Shown here one piece after another: positions 13,753-22,295 of a DNA stretch of 25,365 bases. The notes below the pieces were generated by a model. It was not told where the DNA came from and ran no database searches. It was given only the letters and a program-made list of their open reading frames with translations. The stretch lies in contig CAKOHG010000009.1 of the NCBI GenBank assembly GCA_934085565.1, forward strand, positions 1-25,365, written 5' to 3'. The DNA is from an uncultured Bacilli bacterium. GTDB taxonomy: Bacteria; Bacillota_I; Bacilli_A; RF39; UBA660. The translations under genes were made by a program, and so were the position numbers. Positions within the stretch are counted from its first letter, which is position 1, and each line of letters starts with the position of its first letter.

Positions 13753-15807
13753 TCATTTTTCTTTAATTATATTTTTGCTACAAATATAAGTTAAACCAAA
13801 GTATCCTCCATATATGGCTACAATAAAGATAGAAGTCACAATAATAGATTGTAATAACTTTTCATTACCAAAAGCAGTTAGTAAAAAATTACAAAACTTA
13901 ATACCAAAAATAGAATGAATAATGGCAATTAAAAGAGGAAACATAAAAAATATTCCTATTTGCCAAAATAAAGCTTTGTTTATCATTTTTTCATCCACGC
14001 CAATTTTTCTTAACATTCTAAATTTTTCAACATTGTCGCTTGCTTCCGATAACTCTTTTAAAGCTAAAATTGCGGCACAAGATATCAAGAAAATGATTCC
14101 TAAATAAAGACCTATAAAAGTAACCATGCCACCAAGTCCAAGACTCGCTTCGGCAATATAAGCTTTTGTTCTAGCTTCCACCGTTGTCTTATTGGCATAT
14201 TTTTCATCATTCATTTTTAAAACAATATCTTCCATTTTATTTTTTTCTTCTAGGTTATTCACTTTATAATTACCGATTAACATTTCCTTTTCTTTCATTG
14301 AATCATCTGCTGCATTATCAGGGACAATAATAAAACCAAAATTGGCATAACTAGAATTCATCTCATAAAACCCATTCACACAGTTCAAATATTTTGGAAC
14401 ATAATTTTTATTATTTATCGTTATTGGGGTATTTAGTTTCAAGCCTTCATTTCTTGTCTTAATCCATTCACTATAATTAGCAACCAAAATATATTCATTT
14501 TCTTTTAAAGAGTATTGTTCTAAAGAAAACAGTTTAGCAAACTTATTATAATCACTTATTTTAATTAAATCTTCCGTTTTATCATACATCAACAAAGGAT
14601 TTTTTTCTTTTGATATTTCATAGTAATCTCCAAGCGTTTCTTTTAAAGTTAAAGAACTATCTTGATAAACACTAAATTTTACAATATCTTTTAAATTGGC
14701 ATTAATGTCAAAATGAAGTCTATTTAAACTTTCCTCTAAGCTTACTCTTGAATCTGCAATTTTCTCTTCCGAATAATAACTATTATCAATTGAAATGTTA
14801 ACTTTCTTAGAAAATTCAATATCTACAGGAGCCAAAGTGTTCAAATTATGGGTCATTGAGTTTTTCATAGATAAAGCACTTGATAAAACACATATCGTTA
14901 TAAAAAGCATTAAACAAATAACAGTCATCGAAAAAGTCATAGTATTTATTTTGCTTGAAAATTGTCTTAAAGTAAAACTATTTAACCCCTTATAATACAC
15001 CTTTTTCATGCTCATAAATATTTTTAAAAGCAATCCTGATAAAGACCAGAAAATAAAAAAGGTAGATAAAGCACCCAGAATAATAGGAATATAAATTTTA
15101 TTTACAGTGGTCATGGTATCAATCCCACCAGTTACTAAATAATAAGCATAACCTAACACAAGACAAGACAAAAGAAAAATAATAATGCAAAGATAAGGAT
15201 TTTTTAATTTTACTTTTTCCGTCTTTTTATTAGAATGAATTAAATCAATTAATTTACACTTACTCACATTGACAGTATTAAATATCATCACAATAAAATA
15301 CATAATACTAAAATATAAAACACATTTTAAAGCTGCACTTTTAGAAAAGACAAATTGAAACTGTGTTAAATTAGCTTCGAACATATTAGCTACAACAATA
15401 CTCATTAATTGTGATAACAAAAAGCCGATTCCTAAACCAACTATTAAAGAGATAATACCAATGATTAAAGTTTCTAAAAATAAAATTAAAGATATTTTTC
15501 TTTTACTCATGCCAAGTGTTAAATAAATTCCAAATTCTTTATTTCTTCTTTTAATTAAAAAACGACTGGCATAAATAATTAAAAAAGCTAAAATAAATGA
15601 GACAAAAACACTAACACCAGAAAGGATATTCGTCATAAGTTTTATGATTTCATAAGTAGAAGCTGAAACGTTTAACATAACGGTTTGGTCATCAATCGCG
15701 TTAAAAACATAAAAAATAGCTACCCCTAAAATAAGAGTAAAAAAGTAGATGGCATAATCTTTGATACTCTTACTAATATTTTTTAATGATAATTTAAAGA
15801 GCATCAT
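13753..15807 (-). CDS. BceB/VraG-type ABC transporter permease
   Basis: A 684-residue membrane protein of the FtsX/MacB-like permease family in the BceB arrangement: one N-terminal helix (about 18-40), further helices in pairs to about residue 310, a large extracellular domain (about 320-560) and a final set of helices to the C-terminus. These permeases take peptide antibiotics such as bacitracin off their lipid targets and pass the signal to a partner histidine kinase, the extracellular domain setting specificity. BceB is about 650 residues, so this loop is slightly longer. It begins MMLFKLSLKN and overlaps the ATPase gene by 14 bases. The stop is TGA. Which peptide it answers to cannot be told. 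Confidence 0.92.
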   Translation of the reverse strand: MMLFKLSLKNISKSIKDYAIYFFTLILGVAIFYVFNAIDDQTVMLNVSASTYEIIKLMTNILSGVSVFVSFILAFLIIYASRFLIKRRNKEFGIYLTLGMSKRKISLILFLETLIIGIISLIVGLGIGFLLSQLMSIVVANMFEANLTQFQFVFSKSAALKCVLYFSIMYFIVMIFNTVNVSKCKLIDLIHSNKKTEKVKLKNPYLCIIIFLLSCLVLGYAYYLVTGGIDTMTTVNKIYIPIILGALSTFFIFWSLSGLLLKIFMSMKKVYYKGLNSFTLRQFSSKINTMTFSMTVICLMLFITICVLSSALSMKNSMTHNLNTLAPVDIEFSKKVNISIDNSYYSEEKIADSRVSLEESLNRLHFDINANLKDIVKFSVYQDSSLTLKETLGDYYEISKEKNPLLMYDKTEDLIKISDYNKFAKLFSLEQYSLKENEYILVANYSEWIKTRNEGLKLNTPITINNKNYVPKYLNCVNGFYEMNSSYANFGFIIVPDNAADDSMKEKEMLIGNYKVNNLEEKNKMEDIVLKMNDEKYANKTTVEARTKAYIAEASLGLGGMVTFIGLYLGIIFLISCAAILALKELSEASDNVEKFRMLRKIGVDEKMINKALFWQIGIFFMFPLLIAIIHSIFGIKFCNFLLTAFGNEKLLQSIIVTSIFIVAIYGGYFGLTYICSKNIIKEK

Positions 15808-16561
15808 TTAAATCTCCACCAAGTAAGGTTACCACGTCAATAATTTTATCAAAAAATATTTTTCTCGTGTCGGTTCCTTTATTAATTTCATTAAAAATTT
15901 TGCCATCTTTAATAAAGATTACACGTGAAGCATAACTCGCTGTAAAGGCGTCATGTGTAACCATTAAAATCGTTGCTTTTACTTCTTCATTTAAATAATT
16001 AAATTTTTCTAAAAGCATTTTGGCTGACTTTGAATCAAGAGCTCCTGTAGGTTCATCGGCCAAGATTAACTTAGGATTTGTAATAATAGCCCGGGCACTT
16101 GCCACACGTTGTTTTTGACCACCACTCATTTGATAAGGATATTTATCCAAAACGTTACTAATATCAAGTTCTTTGGCAATCTTTCTAATTCTCATATCTA
16201 TTTCTTTCGCGGAAACATTTTGAATAGATAATGCTAAAGCAATATTTTCATAGGCAGTTAAAGTATCAAGCAAATTAAAATCTTGAAAAATAAATCCTAG
16301 TTCTTCTCTTCTAAATTTATTTAAGGCATTCCCTCTTAATTTAGTAATGTCATTACCTGCAACATAAATATGCCCAGATGTTACTTTATCTATGGTAGAA
16401 ATACAATTTAAAAGAGTCGTCTTTCCAGAACCACTAGCCCCCATTATGGCAACAAATTCACCTTTTAAAACATCAAACGACAAATTATCAAGAGCTTTTG
16501 TAAGACTCGATTTATTACCATAATATTTTTCAATTTTATCAATTTTTAAAATATTTTCCAT
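15794..16561 (-). CDS. BceA-type ABC transporter ATP-binding protein
   Basis: A 255-residue ATPase with all the needed motifs: Walker A GASGSGKTT (41-49), Q-loop FQDFNLLD (92-99), signature MSGGQKQR (145-152), Walker B LILADEPTGALD (165-176) and the H-loop histidine in VTHD (201-204). It belongs to the MacB/LolD-like group that works with BceB permeases in antimicrobial peptide resistance. The ATG at 16561 has AAAGGAG upstream and is preceded, beyond the kinase gene, by its own promoter region with a BceR-like box. The 14-base overlap with the permease gene points to tight coupling. Confidence 0.95.
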   Translation of the reverse strand: MENILKIDKIEKYYGNKSSLTKALDNLSFDVLKGEFVAIMGASGSGKTTLLNCISTIDKVTSGHIYVAGNDITKLRGNALNKFRREELGFIFQDFNLLDTLTAYENIALALSIQNVSAKEIDMRIRKIAKELDISNVLDKYPYQMSGGQKQRVASARAIITNPKLILADEPTGALDSKSAKMLLEKFNYLNEEVKATILMVTHDAFTASYASRVIFIKDGKIFNEINKGTDTRKIFFDKIIDVVTLLGGDLNDAL

Positions 16562-16583
16562 AATATTTCTCCTTTCGCTTTTT

Positions 16584-16647
16584 ATTGTATTTAAAAAGAA
16601 ATAATTTGTCGCATGTTTAACATTACAAAAACATTACATTTTTGTAA
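16584..16647 (-). promoter_or_regulatory. BceR-like box and -10 of the ABC transporter genes
   Basis: The perfect inverted repeat TTACA-TTTT-TGTAA (16634-16647) lies between the kinase stop and the transporter genes; an extra ATTACA half-site (16622-16627) is 11 bp away, one helix turn. A TACAAT -10 (16584-16589, minus strand) has no consensus -35, as expected of an activated promoter. Confidence 0.7.
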
Positions 16648-16655
16648 CAAAAATA

Positions 16656-17675
16656 TTAATTATCTATTTTATAAAAATTATTTTTAGAAAAGATAATGGT
16701 TACTTTGGTGTACTTTTGAAACTCAGATTCAATAGTTATCTTATGACCTAATTTATCGCATAATTTTTTTGCAATATAAAGACCCATACCTGTAGATCTT
16801 GCTCTTACTCTTCCATTTTCTCCTGTAAACGATTTATCAAATACTCTTTTGATATCCGATTCTAAAATACCTATCCCATTATCTTGTAGTGTTAAATAAG
16901 TTTTATCTTTGGCTTCTTTTACTTTTATTTCAATAGAAGCGTCTTTAATGTTTTTCTTATATTTAATGCTGTTATTTATAATCTGGTTTAAAATAAATTC
17001 TAACCATTTAGAATCGGATAAAACTTTTTCATCAGATACTTTAACGGATAACTTCACATTATTTTCAAGCAAATCAGCTTGATTTTTTAAAGCTACATTT
17101 TTGATAAGTTCTTTTAAAGAAATTTCTTTAATTAAATAATCTCTTTCAGCATTTTCACTACGTACATAATATAAAATTTGGTCGATATAATTATCTAATT
17201 TTCTAAGTTGTTCAAGATATCTTTTATCTACTTCATTTTGATTATTATGACTTAATAAAGTTAAACTAGCTATAGGAATTTTTACTTCATGTATCCACAT
17301 TTCCACGTACTCTTTAAAATCAGTAATACTTAAATAATATTCCTTAACATTTTCCAACATAGATTTATTAATTTCATAAAGAGCTTGATAAAATATTTCA
17401 CCTTCATAAAAACTAGGTTTTGTAAGCATTTCTAATATTAAATATTTTTGATCTAAACTATCTAATGTTTTCCATAATTTTTTATAAAATTTGTTTTTAC
17501 GAACATAGTCATACCAGAAGTCAAAAAAACTAACAACTAAAAAGATAATAGTTACCGCTAGTTTTAAAGTATTATCTACTTTAAAAGCATTTAATATTAA
17601 AATTACAATGATAAAACCAAGCCAAGAAAAAATAAGTGGAAAAATTTTATCTAAAATATATTTTTTTAAACTCAT
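16656..17675 (-). CDS. BceS-type (intramembrane-sensing) histidine kinase
   Basis: A 339-residue sensor kinase with two N-terminal membrane helices (about 12-30 and 36-54) and almost no extracellular loop, the design of BceS-like kinases that sense through their ABC transporter rather than directly. The phosphorylated histidine is His129 in WIHEVKIPI. The ATP-binding domain follows: N-box INNS (Asn235), G1 DNGIGI (265-270), G2 STGMGLYIAKKL (294-305). The gene starts in an ATGA overlap with the response regulator. Its stop at 16656 lies only 8 bases from the box in front of the transporter genes. Confidence 0.95.
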   Translation of the reverse strand: MSLKKYILDKIFPLIFSWLGFIIVILILNAFKVDNTLKLAVTIIFLVVSFFDFWYDYVRKNKFYKKLWKTLDSLDQKYLILEMLTKPSFYEGEIFYQALYEINKSMLENVKEYYLSITDFKEYVEMWIHEVKIPIASLTLLSHNNQNEVDKRYLEQLRKLDNYIDQILYYVRSENAERDYLIKEISLKELIKNVALKNQADLLENNVKLSVKVSDEKVLSDSKWLEFILNQIINNSIKYKKNIKDASIEIKVKEAKDKTYLTLQDNGIGILESDIKRVFDKSFTGENGRVRARSTGMGLYIAKKLCDKLGHKITIESEFQKYTKVTIIFSKNNFYKIDN

Positions 17676-18334
17676 AGCAATTTATAACCTTGTCCTTTTC
17701 TTGTTTCTATTTTATTATCTAAACCAAACTCTTGTAATTTATTTCTTAGCCTACTTATATTAACCGTTAAAGCATTATCATTTATAAATTCACTGTTGTT
17801 CCATAAATCTGTCATTAAGTCATCACGTGAGACGATTTTTCCCCGATTATTTAAAAGATAAGTAAAAATTATCATTTCATTTTTGGTTAGTTCTATTGTT
17901 TTACCTTGTCGTTCTAAATTTCCTTTTTGAGGGTTCACAATGATATCATCATAAAATAAAGCATTTCTATTATTTTCCATTCTTTTAAAAATATTTTGAA
18001 TTCTTAACAAAAGAATCGTTGGATTATAAGGTTTGGTAATATAATCATCTGCTCCATAAGAAATAGATAAAACCTCGTCAATCTCAGAAACTCTACTGGT
18101 AACCATAATGACAGGGATATTGGATTCTTTTCTAATTTCTTTGAGTAAAATTTCACCATTAATATTAGGAAGATTAATATCAAGAAGAATTAAATCTACT
18201 TTTAGCTTTTTGATATCTTCTTTAACATTATCAAAGCTTTCTAAGGACATCACCTCGTAACCTGAATTTTGTAATAAGGTTTGTAATTCATTTCTAATAA
18301 CTTTTTCATCCTCAACAATTAATATTTTTTTCAT
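17672..18334 (-). CDS. BceR-type OmpR-family response regulator
   Basis: A 220-residue two-domain regulator. The receiver domain (1-115) has the acidic pocket in IVEDE (Asp9), the phosphoacceptor Asp52 (LILLDINLP), Thr79 and Lys101 (ITKPY). The C-terminal winged helix (about 125-220) is of the OmpR/PhoB type, with ELTKNEMIIFTYLL and the recognition region VNISRLRNKLQ. It is the first gene of the operon. The ATG at 18334 has AAAGGAAA upstream. A TTACA-N4-TGTAA box lies about 105 bases upstream, the same sequence as in front of the transporter genes, so autoregulation plus control of the transporter is likely. Confidence 0.95.
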   Translation of the reverse strand: MKKILIVEDEKVIRNELQTLLQNSGYEVMSLESFDNVKEDIKKLKVDLILLDINLPNINGEILLKEIRKESNIPVIMVTSRVSEIDEVLSISYGADDYITKPYNPTILLLRIQNIFKRMENNRNALFYDDIIVNPQKGNLERQGKTIELTKNEMIIFTYLLNNRGKIVSRDDLMTDLWNNSEFINDNALTVNISRLRNKLQEFGLDNKIETRKGQGYKLL

Positions 18335-18371
18335 AACATTTCCTTTCTATTAAAGGTTAATAAGTGGCTAT

Positions 18372-18377
18372 ATTATA
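18372..18377 (-). promoter_or_regulatory. -10 box of the response regulator operon
   Basis: TATAAT on the minus strand, about 38 bases before the ATG. No recognisable -35 is placed 16-18 bp upstream, which fits dependence on an activator. Confidence 0.5.
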
Positions 18378-18440
18378 TCACTTTATAACATATTTTATCT
18401 CTTAATACAATTTTAGTCGTTATTTTAATATTACCTAGCC

Positions 18441-18454
18441 TTACATTTTTGTAA
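18441..18454 (-). promoter_or_regulatory. BceR-like operator box upstream of the two-component genes
   Basis: TTACA-TTTT-TGTAA, identical in all 14 bases to the box at 16634-16647; here the symmetry extends by two further base pairs (GC/GC at the ends). It is followed upstream by a terminator that insulates it. Confidence 0.65.
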
Positions 18455-18463
18455 GCTAAAAAA

Positions 18464-18507
18464 AAGTGTAATAACAAAGTACTTTTTTAGTAATCATTAT
18501 TACACTT
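18464..18507 (-). terminator. Terminator upstream of the two-component operon
   Basis: An 11 bp perfect inverted repeat (AAGTGTAATAA 18464-18474, TTATTACACTT 18497-18507). On the minus strand it is followed by eight T. It would stop read-through from the right into the response regulator operon. Confidence 0.7.
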
Positions 18508-18591
18508 GTATCTTATTAGAAATATAATACCATTTTGTGATTTTTCACGATACCCAACACTTATAATCATATCTAAATTATATATTATGAG

Positions 18592-18862
18592 TTACTTTCT
18601 ACCAACTTCATTTTGAACTATCACAAATTTTGCGACAATTCAATTACCAAGTTTTTCAATTAAAGCATTATTAGTAAATTTCACTATTGCTCCCAATATA
18701 ATCATGAGTTACTAATAAATATTTCTTATAAATTGCTATTATCTTATTATTTTCAATAGTAATTCCATTTAAAGGAAGTTTTGGCATATCAACATTTATA
18801 TAATACCAATGCCCACACAAAAATAAAAATTTTAACTTTTTTCTTAAATTTATATCTTCCAT
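18592..18862 (-). pseudogene. Degenerate small gene of unknown family
   Basis: An ATG at 18862 opens a 63-codon frame ending at 18671 (LFLCGHWYYINVDMPKLPLNG, then NNKIIAIYKKYLLVTHD), without a good ribosome binding site. Just past its stop a different frame continues protein-like sense (AIVKFTNNALIEKLGN, stop, IVAKFVIVQNEVGRK) to a TAA at 18592-18594. The simplest reading is one former gene with a frameshift near 18690 and one stop. I do not recognise the family. The first 63 codons could alternatively be a real short gene. The rest of 18508-18670 shows nothing. Confidence 0.4.
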
Positions 18863-18883
18863 TTCTAACTAATTTTAAGTACT

Positions 18884-18910
18884 AAAAAACAGAACTAAGA
18901 TATGTCCTGT
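18884..18910 (-). terminator. Terminator of the MATE pump gene
   Basis: On the minus strand ACAGGAC pairs with GTTCTGT (one G-T pair) around an 8-base loop, followed by a run of T. It lies 13 bases after the MATE stop codon. Confidence 0.7.
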
Positions 18911-18923
18911 TCAACAAATTGTA

Positions 18924-20225
18924 TTAGTTATTTTTTTCTTTTCTTTTTAAAATAAATATTGTAAAAACACATACAGTTATTTCTGCAATTCCAACAGTAA
19001 ACCATATAATTGACTTTCCTAATAACCTCGGTAAAAATAGCAATACAATTGGTAACACAATAAATCCTCTTACAAAATTTATTATAGTTGATTCTTTTGC
19101 TTTTTTTATTGAATAAAGATATGATGATACTAAAACATTAAATGAAATTGGAATAAATGCCCAAGTATATTTTGGTATAGCATATAAAACTGTTCCTAAT
19201 GTTTCTTTATCTGCTCCAAATAAAATGCTTACTTGTTTTCCAAATAGAATTACTAAAATATATACCAAAATACTTCCAATTAATCCTATTGTTATTCCAG
19301 ATTTTAAATAGTATTTTAAACTTTTACTATCACTCTTACCATAAGTTTGTCCGAACAATGGTTGAAATCCTTGCGCATTTCCTAAAAATACTGCATAAGC
19401 AAATGAAGCAATATAAGATATTACGGAATAAGCATTTACTGCGTTACCACCTAGATAAGCAAATAAAATATGATTCATACAAATAATGGTAATCGGCGTT
19501 GCAAATTCACTTGTCATTTCTGGTAAACCTTGAATGGCCATTTCTTTAATAAGTTTTCTATCTATCTTGAATTTGCCAAAATGTAACGCTCCTTTTTTCA
19601 TCAAAAAGTATATTGTTAAAATAATAAATCCTGTTGTTTGGGATATTCCTGTTGCGATAGCTGCTCCTCTTATACCCATTTGCAAAGGAAATACAAATAA
19701 CCAATCTAAAAAAATGTTAAGGGCAGTCGTTAAAATAACACTTGCACTAACTAAAACAGGCGCATTATCATTTCTACCAAAGCCTTGAAGTGCCATAAAA
19801 AGTCCTGATGGAATTGTAAATACACTATACCAAAATACATAATCAGAGCACATTTTTATATAGTTATCTTTTGCCCCTAATAAAGCAACTATTTTATTAG
19901 TAAATAATATTCCAACAATAGCAAATACAATAGATATAGCTAGTGTTGCTACTAATGAGTGCATAAATACTTTATTTGCTTTTTCTTTTTCATCTTTACC
20001 TAAATATATTGCAGTTAATGTTATTCCTCCCATTGTTGTAAACATAAATAATGCCCCAAGTATCATTGTAAATGGAAGTGCTAAATTAACAGCTCCAAGT
20101 GCATCAGATCCAACACCATTTCCAACAAAAATACCATCAACTATTGTGAATACAAAAAAGGCACATTGACTTAAAATTGTAGGCAATACAAATTTTAATA
20201 TTTGTTTATTCTTATCTTTTTGCAT
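18924..20225 (-). CDS. MATE-family multidrug efflux pump (MepA-like)
   Basis: A 433-residue inner-membrane protein with about twelve hydrophobic helices in two similar halves, starting KFVLPTILSQCAFFVFTIVDGIFVGNGVG, typical of the DinF/NorM/MepA family, which exports drugs and dyes in exchange for sodium or protons. The second half repeats the pattern at EMAIQGLPEMTSEFATPI and GNAQGFQPLFGQTYG, the latter being a good MepA-type marker. Length is normal. The ATG at 20225 has AAAGGAG 8 bases upstream. Its promoter lies between it and the MerR gene and carries the stretched 19 bp spacer of MerR-controlled promoters. The substrate is unknown. Confidence 0.93.
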   Translation of the reverse strand: MQKDKNKQILKFVLPTILSQCAFFVFTIVDGIFVGNGVGSDALGAVNLALPFTMILGALFMFTTMGGITLTAIYLGKDEKEKANKVFMHSLVATLAISIVFAIVGILFTNKIVALLGAKDNYIKMCSDYVFWYSVFTIPSGLFMALQGFGRNDNAPVLVSASVILTTALNIFLDWLFVFPLQMGIRGAAIATGISQTTGFIILTIYFLMKKGALHFGKFKIDRKLIKEMAIQGLPEMTSEFATPITIICMNHILFAYLGGNAVNAYSVISYIASFAYAVFLGNAQGFQPLFGQTYGKSDSKSLKYYLKSGITIGLIGSILVYILVILFGKQVSILFGADKETLGTVLYAIPKYTWAFIPISFNVLVSSYLYSIKKAKESTIINFVRGFIVLPIVLLFLPRLLGKSIIWFTVGIAEITVCVFTIFILKRKEKNN

Positions 20226-20249
20226 ATAAAAAACTCCTTTCTATAAAGT

Positions 20250-20280
20250 ATTTTATTCTCTACCATAATGGGAGAGTCAA
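20250..20280 (-). promoter_or_regulatory. MerR-type promoter and operator of the MATE gene
   Basis: TTGACT (20275-20280) and TAAAAT (20250-20255) are 19 bp apart on the minus strand, two more than normal. The spacer is filled by a near-perfect 19 bp palindrome CTCT-n-CCAT-A-ATGG-n-AGAG (20258-20276). This is the classic arrangement bent into shape by a MerR-family activator such as BmrR. Confidence 0.85.
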
Positions 20281-20298
20281 CACTTATAGAAAAGAATT

Positions 20299-21090
20299 TT
20301 ATTCGTTTTCTAGTGAACAGGATAGTTCATAATCGTATTTTTTAATTTCAATACTACTATCCCATAATTCAGTTTCAAAAATATATTTTTTATAATCAAC
20401 TTTAAACAAATCTTTAAATTCTTCTTTTGCATTTTCAATACTACTTGTTTTAACTGATTTAGAAAGATATTTAAGTTTAGGTATATAAATAATATTTTTC
20501 TTATTTTGGTTGTTAACTTTTTTGACCTCAACATAAGCATATCTACTTAGATTATCTTTATTATAAATATATAATTTACCTAACTCGTATCCTAGTTTAT
20601 GTCCTTCATTTAATGAATTATTTGCTATTATACTAAATAAACTATAAAACTTATTATCAGTTATTTCTTCATCAAAAGGTATTACATATAAATATCTTTC
20701 TTTTTTAAATTCTTCAATATACTTATCCTTATATCGAGTTGAAGATTCTATTTTGTTTTGATAGTATTCCATTTTATTGATACTATTTTTTATTTCATTT
20801 ATTTTTTTCTCTGCAAGTATTTTTCCTTGTTCTAATAATTTGTCATAATAAATAGTTTTTTTATCGTCACTCATAAACTTACTAAACTCTTTTAAAGGAA
20901 TCCCTACATCAATACAAGTAGAAATAGCATCGAGTACCCCAAGTTGTTGATATGAATAATAACGATAATTAGTTTTAGGATCAACATAAATTGGTTTTAA
21001 CACTCCCAGTTTATCATAATATCTTAATGATTTTATATGAACATTAGCAATTTTAGAAAACTCCCCAATACTTAACAAGTTACTATTCAT
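20299..21090 (-). CDS. MerR-family transcriptional regulator
   Basis: I choose the ATG at 21090 (263 residues) because GAGG lies 6 bases upstream; a start six codons earlier has no comparable site. The N-terminal domain is a MerR winged helix: LLSIGEFSKIANVHIKSLRYYDKLGVLKP, then DPKTNYRYYSYQQL and the dimer helix through KEFSKF. A coiled coil follows (about 85-120), then a C-terminal domain of about 150 residues that resembles the ligand-binding part of BmrR-like drug sensors only loosely. It is transcribed just ahead of the MATE gene and probably activates it through the palindrome at 20258-20276 when a drug binds. Confidence 0.9.
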   Translation of the reverse strand: MNSNLLSIGEFSKIANVHIKSLRYYDKLGVLKPIYVDPKTNYRYYSYQQLGVLDAISTCIDVGIPLKEFSKFMSDDKKTIYYDKLLEQGKILAEKKINEIKNSINKMEYYQNKIESSTRYKDKYIEEFKKERYLYVIPFDEEITDNKFYSLFSIIANNSLNEGHKLGYELGKLYIYNKDNLSRYAYVEVKKVNNQNKKNIIYIPKLKYLSKSVKTSSIENAKEEFKDLFKVDYKKYIFETELWDSSIEIKKYDYELSCSLENE

Positions 21091-21145
21091 ATTTAACCTC
21101 ACTTTCATATTTTTTTCTAATTAATAAATTACAATTTGTACTTAT

Positions 21146-21175
21146 ATTTTACCTAGTTTACTTGCTGTTTTTCAA
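21146..21175 (-). promoter_or_regulatory. Promoter of the MerR gene
   Basis: TTGAAA (21170-21175), an 18 bp spacer and TAAAAT (21146-21151) on the minus strand, about 55 bases before the chosen ATG. Confidence 0.6.
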
Positions 21176-21193
21176 TTTTTTAATTAAACTTTT

Positions 21194-21424
21194 TTAATTT
21201 TCTTTTATAGTAGTCTCATGAGAGACATTATATACAGAGATTAATTCATAAGTAACACCTATTTTATATAAGGCTCCTTGTACAAATTCTTCAGCATTTG
21301 GCGTAAATATTATTCCTAAGAAATGAATGTAATTATTTAATATTGCTAACACTAAAATACACAATCCTATTTTTAAATTAAATTTCCATAATGGATAACT
21401 ATCATAATTACCACCATATAAATT
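21194..21424 (-). pseudogene. Remnant of a small membrane protein
   Basis: An open minus-strand frame of about 76 codons with no start codon ends at TAA 21194-21196. It contains one good membrane helix (IGLCILVLAILNNYIHFLGI) and a tail with FTPNAEEFVQGALYKIGVTY. Upstream it is closed by a TAA at 21425-21427. It looks like the C-terminal end of a lost gene; I do not recognise the family. The rest of 21425-21529 holds only a weak A/T hairpin near the cupin stop codon. Confidence 0.4.
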
Positions 21425-21529
21425 TTATTTTTTTACAATCTTTTTCCATTCCAATTTTACGCAGTATTGACTAATCATCCAAAAAAGATACATGCAAATT
21501 TTACACATATCTTTATGATTATATATGTT

Positions 21530-21958
21530 TTAACTTAGTTTATTATATTCTTCATCAGTAAGAGCTTCGCACCATTCATTTGATGTTTCTTCGCCAGTCA
21601 CTTCTATAGCTATGTGGCTAAACCAAGAATCTTTTTTCGCGCCATGCCAGTGTTTCACATTTGCTGGAATGGTAACTACCATACCTGGTTCTAAACTAAT
21701 AGCTTCTTCGCCGTCTTGTTGAAACCAGCCATACCCAGCAGTACAAATAAGAATTTGTCCACCACCACTTTTCGCGTGATGAATATGCCAGTTATTACGG
21801 CAACCTGGTTCAAAAGTTACGTTTGCAAGAAACAAGTTGGTCTTACTCATATCTGTAAGTGGATTTAAATAACTATTACCAATAAAATATTTGGCAAAGT
21901 TAACATTAGGTTCTCCTAATCCAAAAACATTTGCTTTTTCAAATTCTTCTTTATTCAT
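21530..21958 (-). CDS. Cupin-domain protein
   Basis: A 142-residue single-cupin protein. The first cupin motif is NNWHIHHAKSGGGQILICTAGYG (His58, His60 and Gln68 at metal-binding places) and the second is PGMVVTIPANVKHWHGA (His103/His105). Such proteins, often annotated near carboxymuconolactone decarboxylase-like genes, are small metal-dependent proteins with unproven substrates. It is the last gene of a three-gene operon with a CMD-like protein (19 bases upstream) and a flavodoxin, which suggests a redox or electrophile-detoxification setting. The ATG at 21958 has GAAAGG 9 bases upstream. Confidence 0.9.
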   Translation of the reverse strand: MNKEEFEKANVFGLGEPNVNFAKYFIGNSYLNPLTDMSKTNLFLANVTFEPGCRNNWHIHHAKSGGGQILICTAGYGWFQQDGEEAISLEPGMVVTIPANVKHWHGAKKDSWFSHIAIEVTGEETSNEWCEALTDEEYNKLS

Positions 21959-21977
21959 TTTTACAAACCTTTCTTCT

Positions 21978-22295
21978 TTAATCTTTATAAATTTCTTTGG
22001 CCATATTTAAAACAGCCCAACCTTTTGGCCAACCAACATAAAAAGCAACGTGAGTAATAATACCTACCATTTCTTCTTTAGTTACTCCTTGTTTTTTAGC
22101 ATTTTCTAGATGATATTTTAAAGAGCTATCCGTAATACCACTAGACATTAAAGCTACGACAGTAATAATACATCTTGTTTTTACATCAATTGAATTATCA
22201 TTCCAATTTTCGCCAAATAAAATATCATCATTATAGTGTGCAAAAGCTGAAGCAAAGTCTCCTAGGCTATCTCTTCCTGCTGTTTGTTTAATCAT
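21978..22295 (-). CDS. Carboxymuconolactone decarboxylase/AhpD-like protein
   Basis: A 105-residue helical protein of the CMD family. It has the hallmark helix pair CIITVVALMSSGITDSSLKYHLENAKKQGVTKEEMVGIITHVAFYVGWPKGWAVLN in essentials (KYHLENAKKQG and THVAFYVGWP). The CxxC that gives AhpD its peroxidase activity is absent, so it is closer to the true CMD or the gamma-carboxymuconolactone decarboxylase-like group of unknown substrate. The start overlaps the flavodoxin gene by 8 bases. It is the middle gene of the flavodoxin/CMD/cupin operon. Confidence 0.9.
   Translation of the reverse strand: MIKQTAGRDSLGDFASAFAHYNDDILFGENWNDNSIDVKTRCIITVVALMSSGITDSSLKYHLENAKKQGVTKEEMVGIITHVAFYVGWPKGWAVLNMAKEIYKD

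Noticed and set aside
20310..20540. 76-codon frame inside the MerR gene on the same strand
   Set aside because: A lysine/leucine/asparagine-rich shadow frame of the MerR C-terminal domain, with no start signal.
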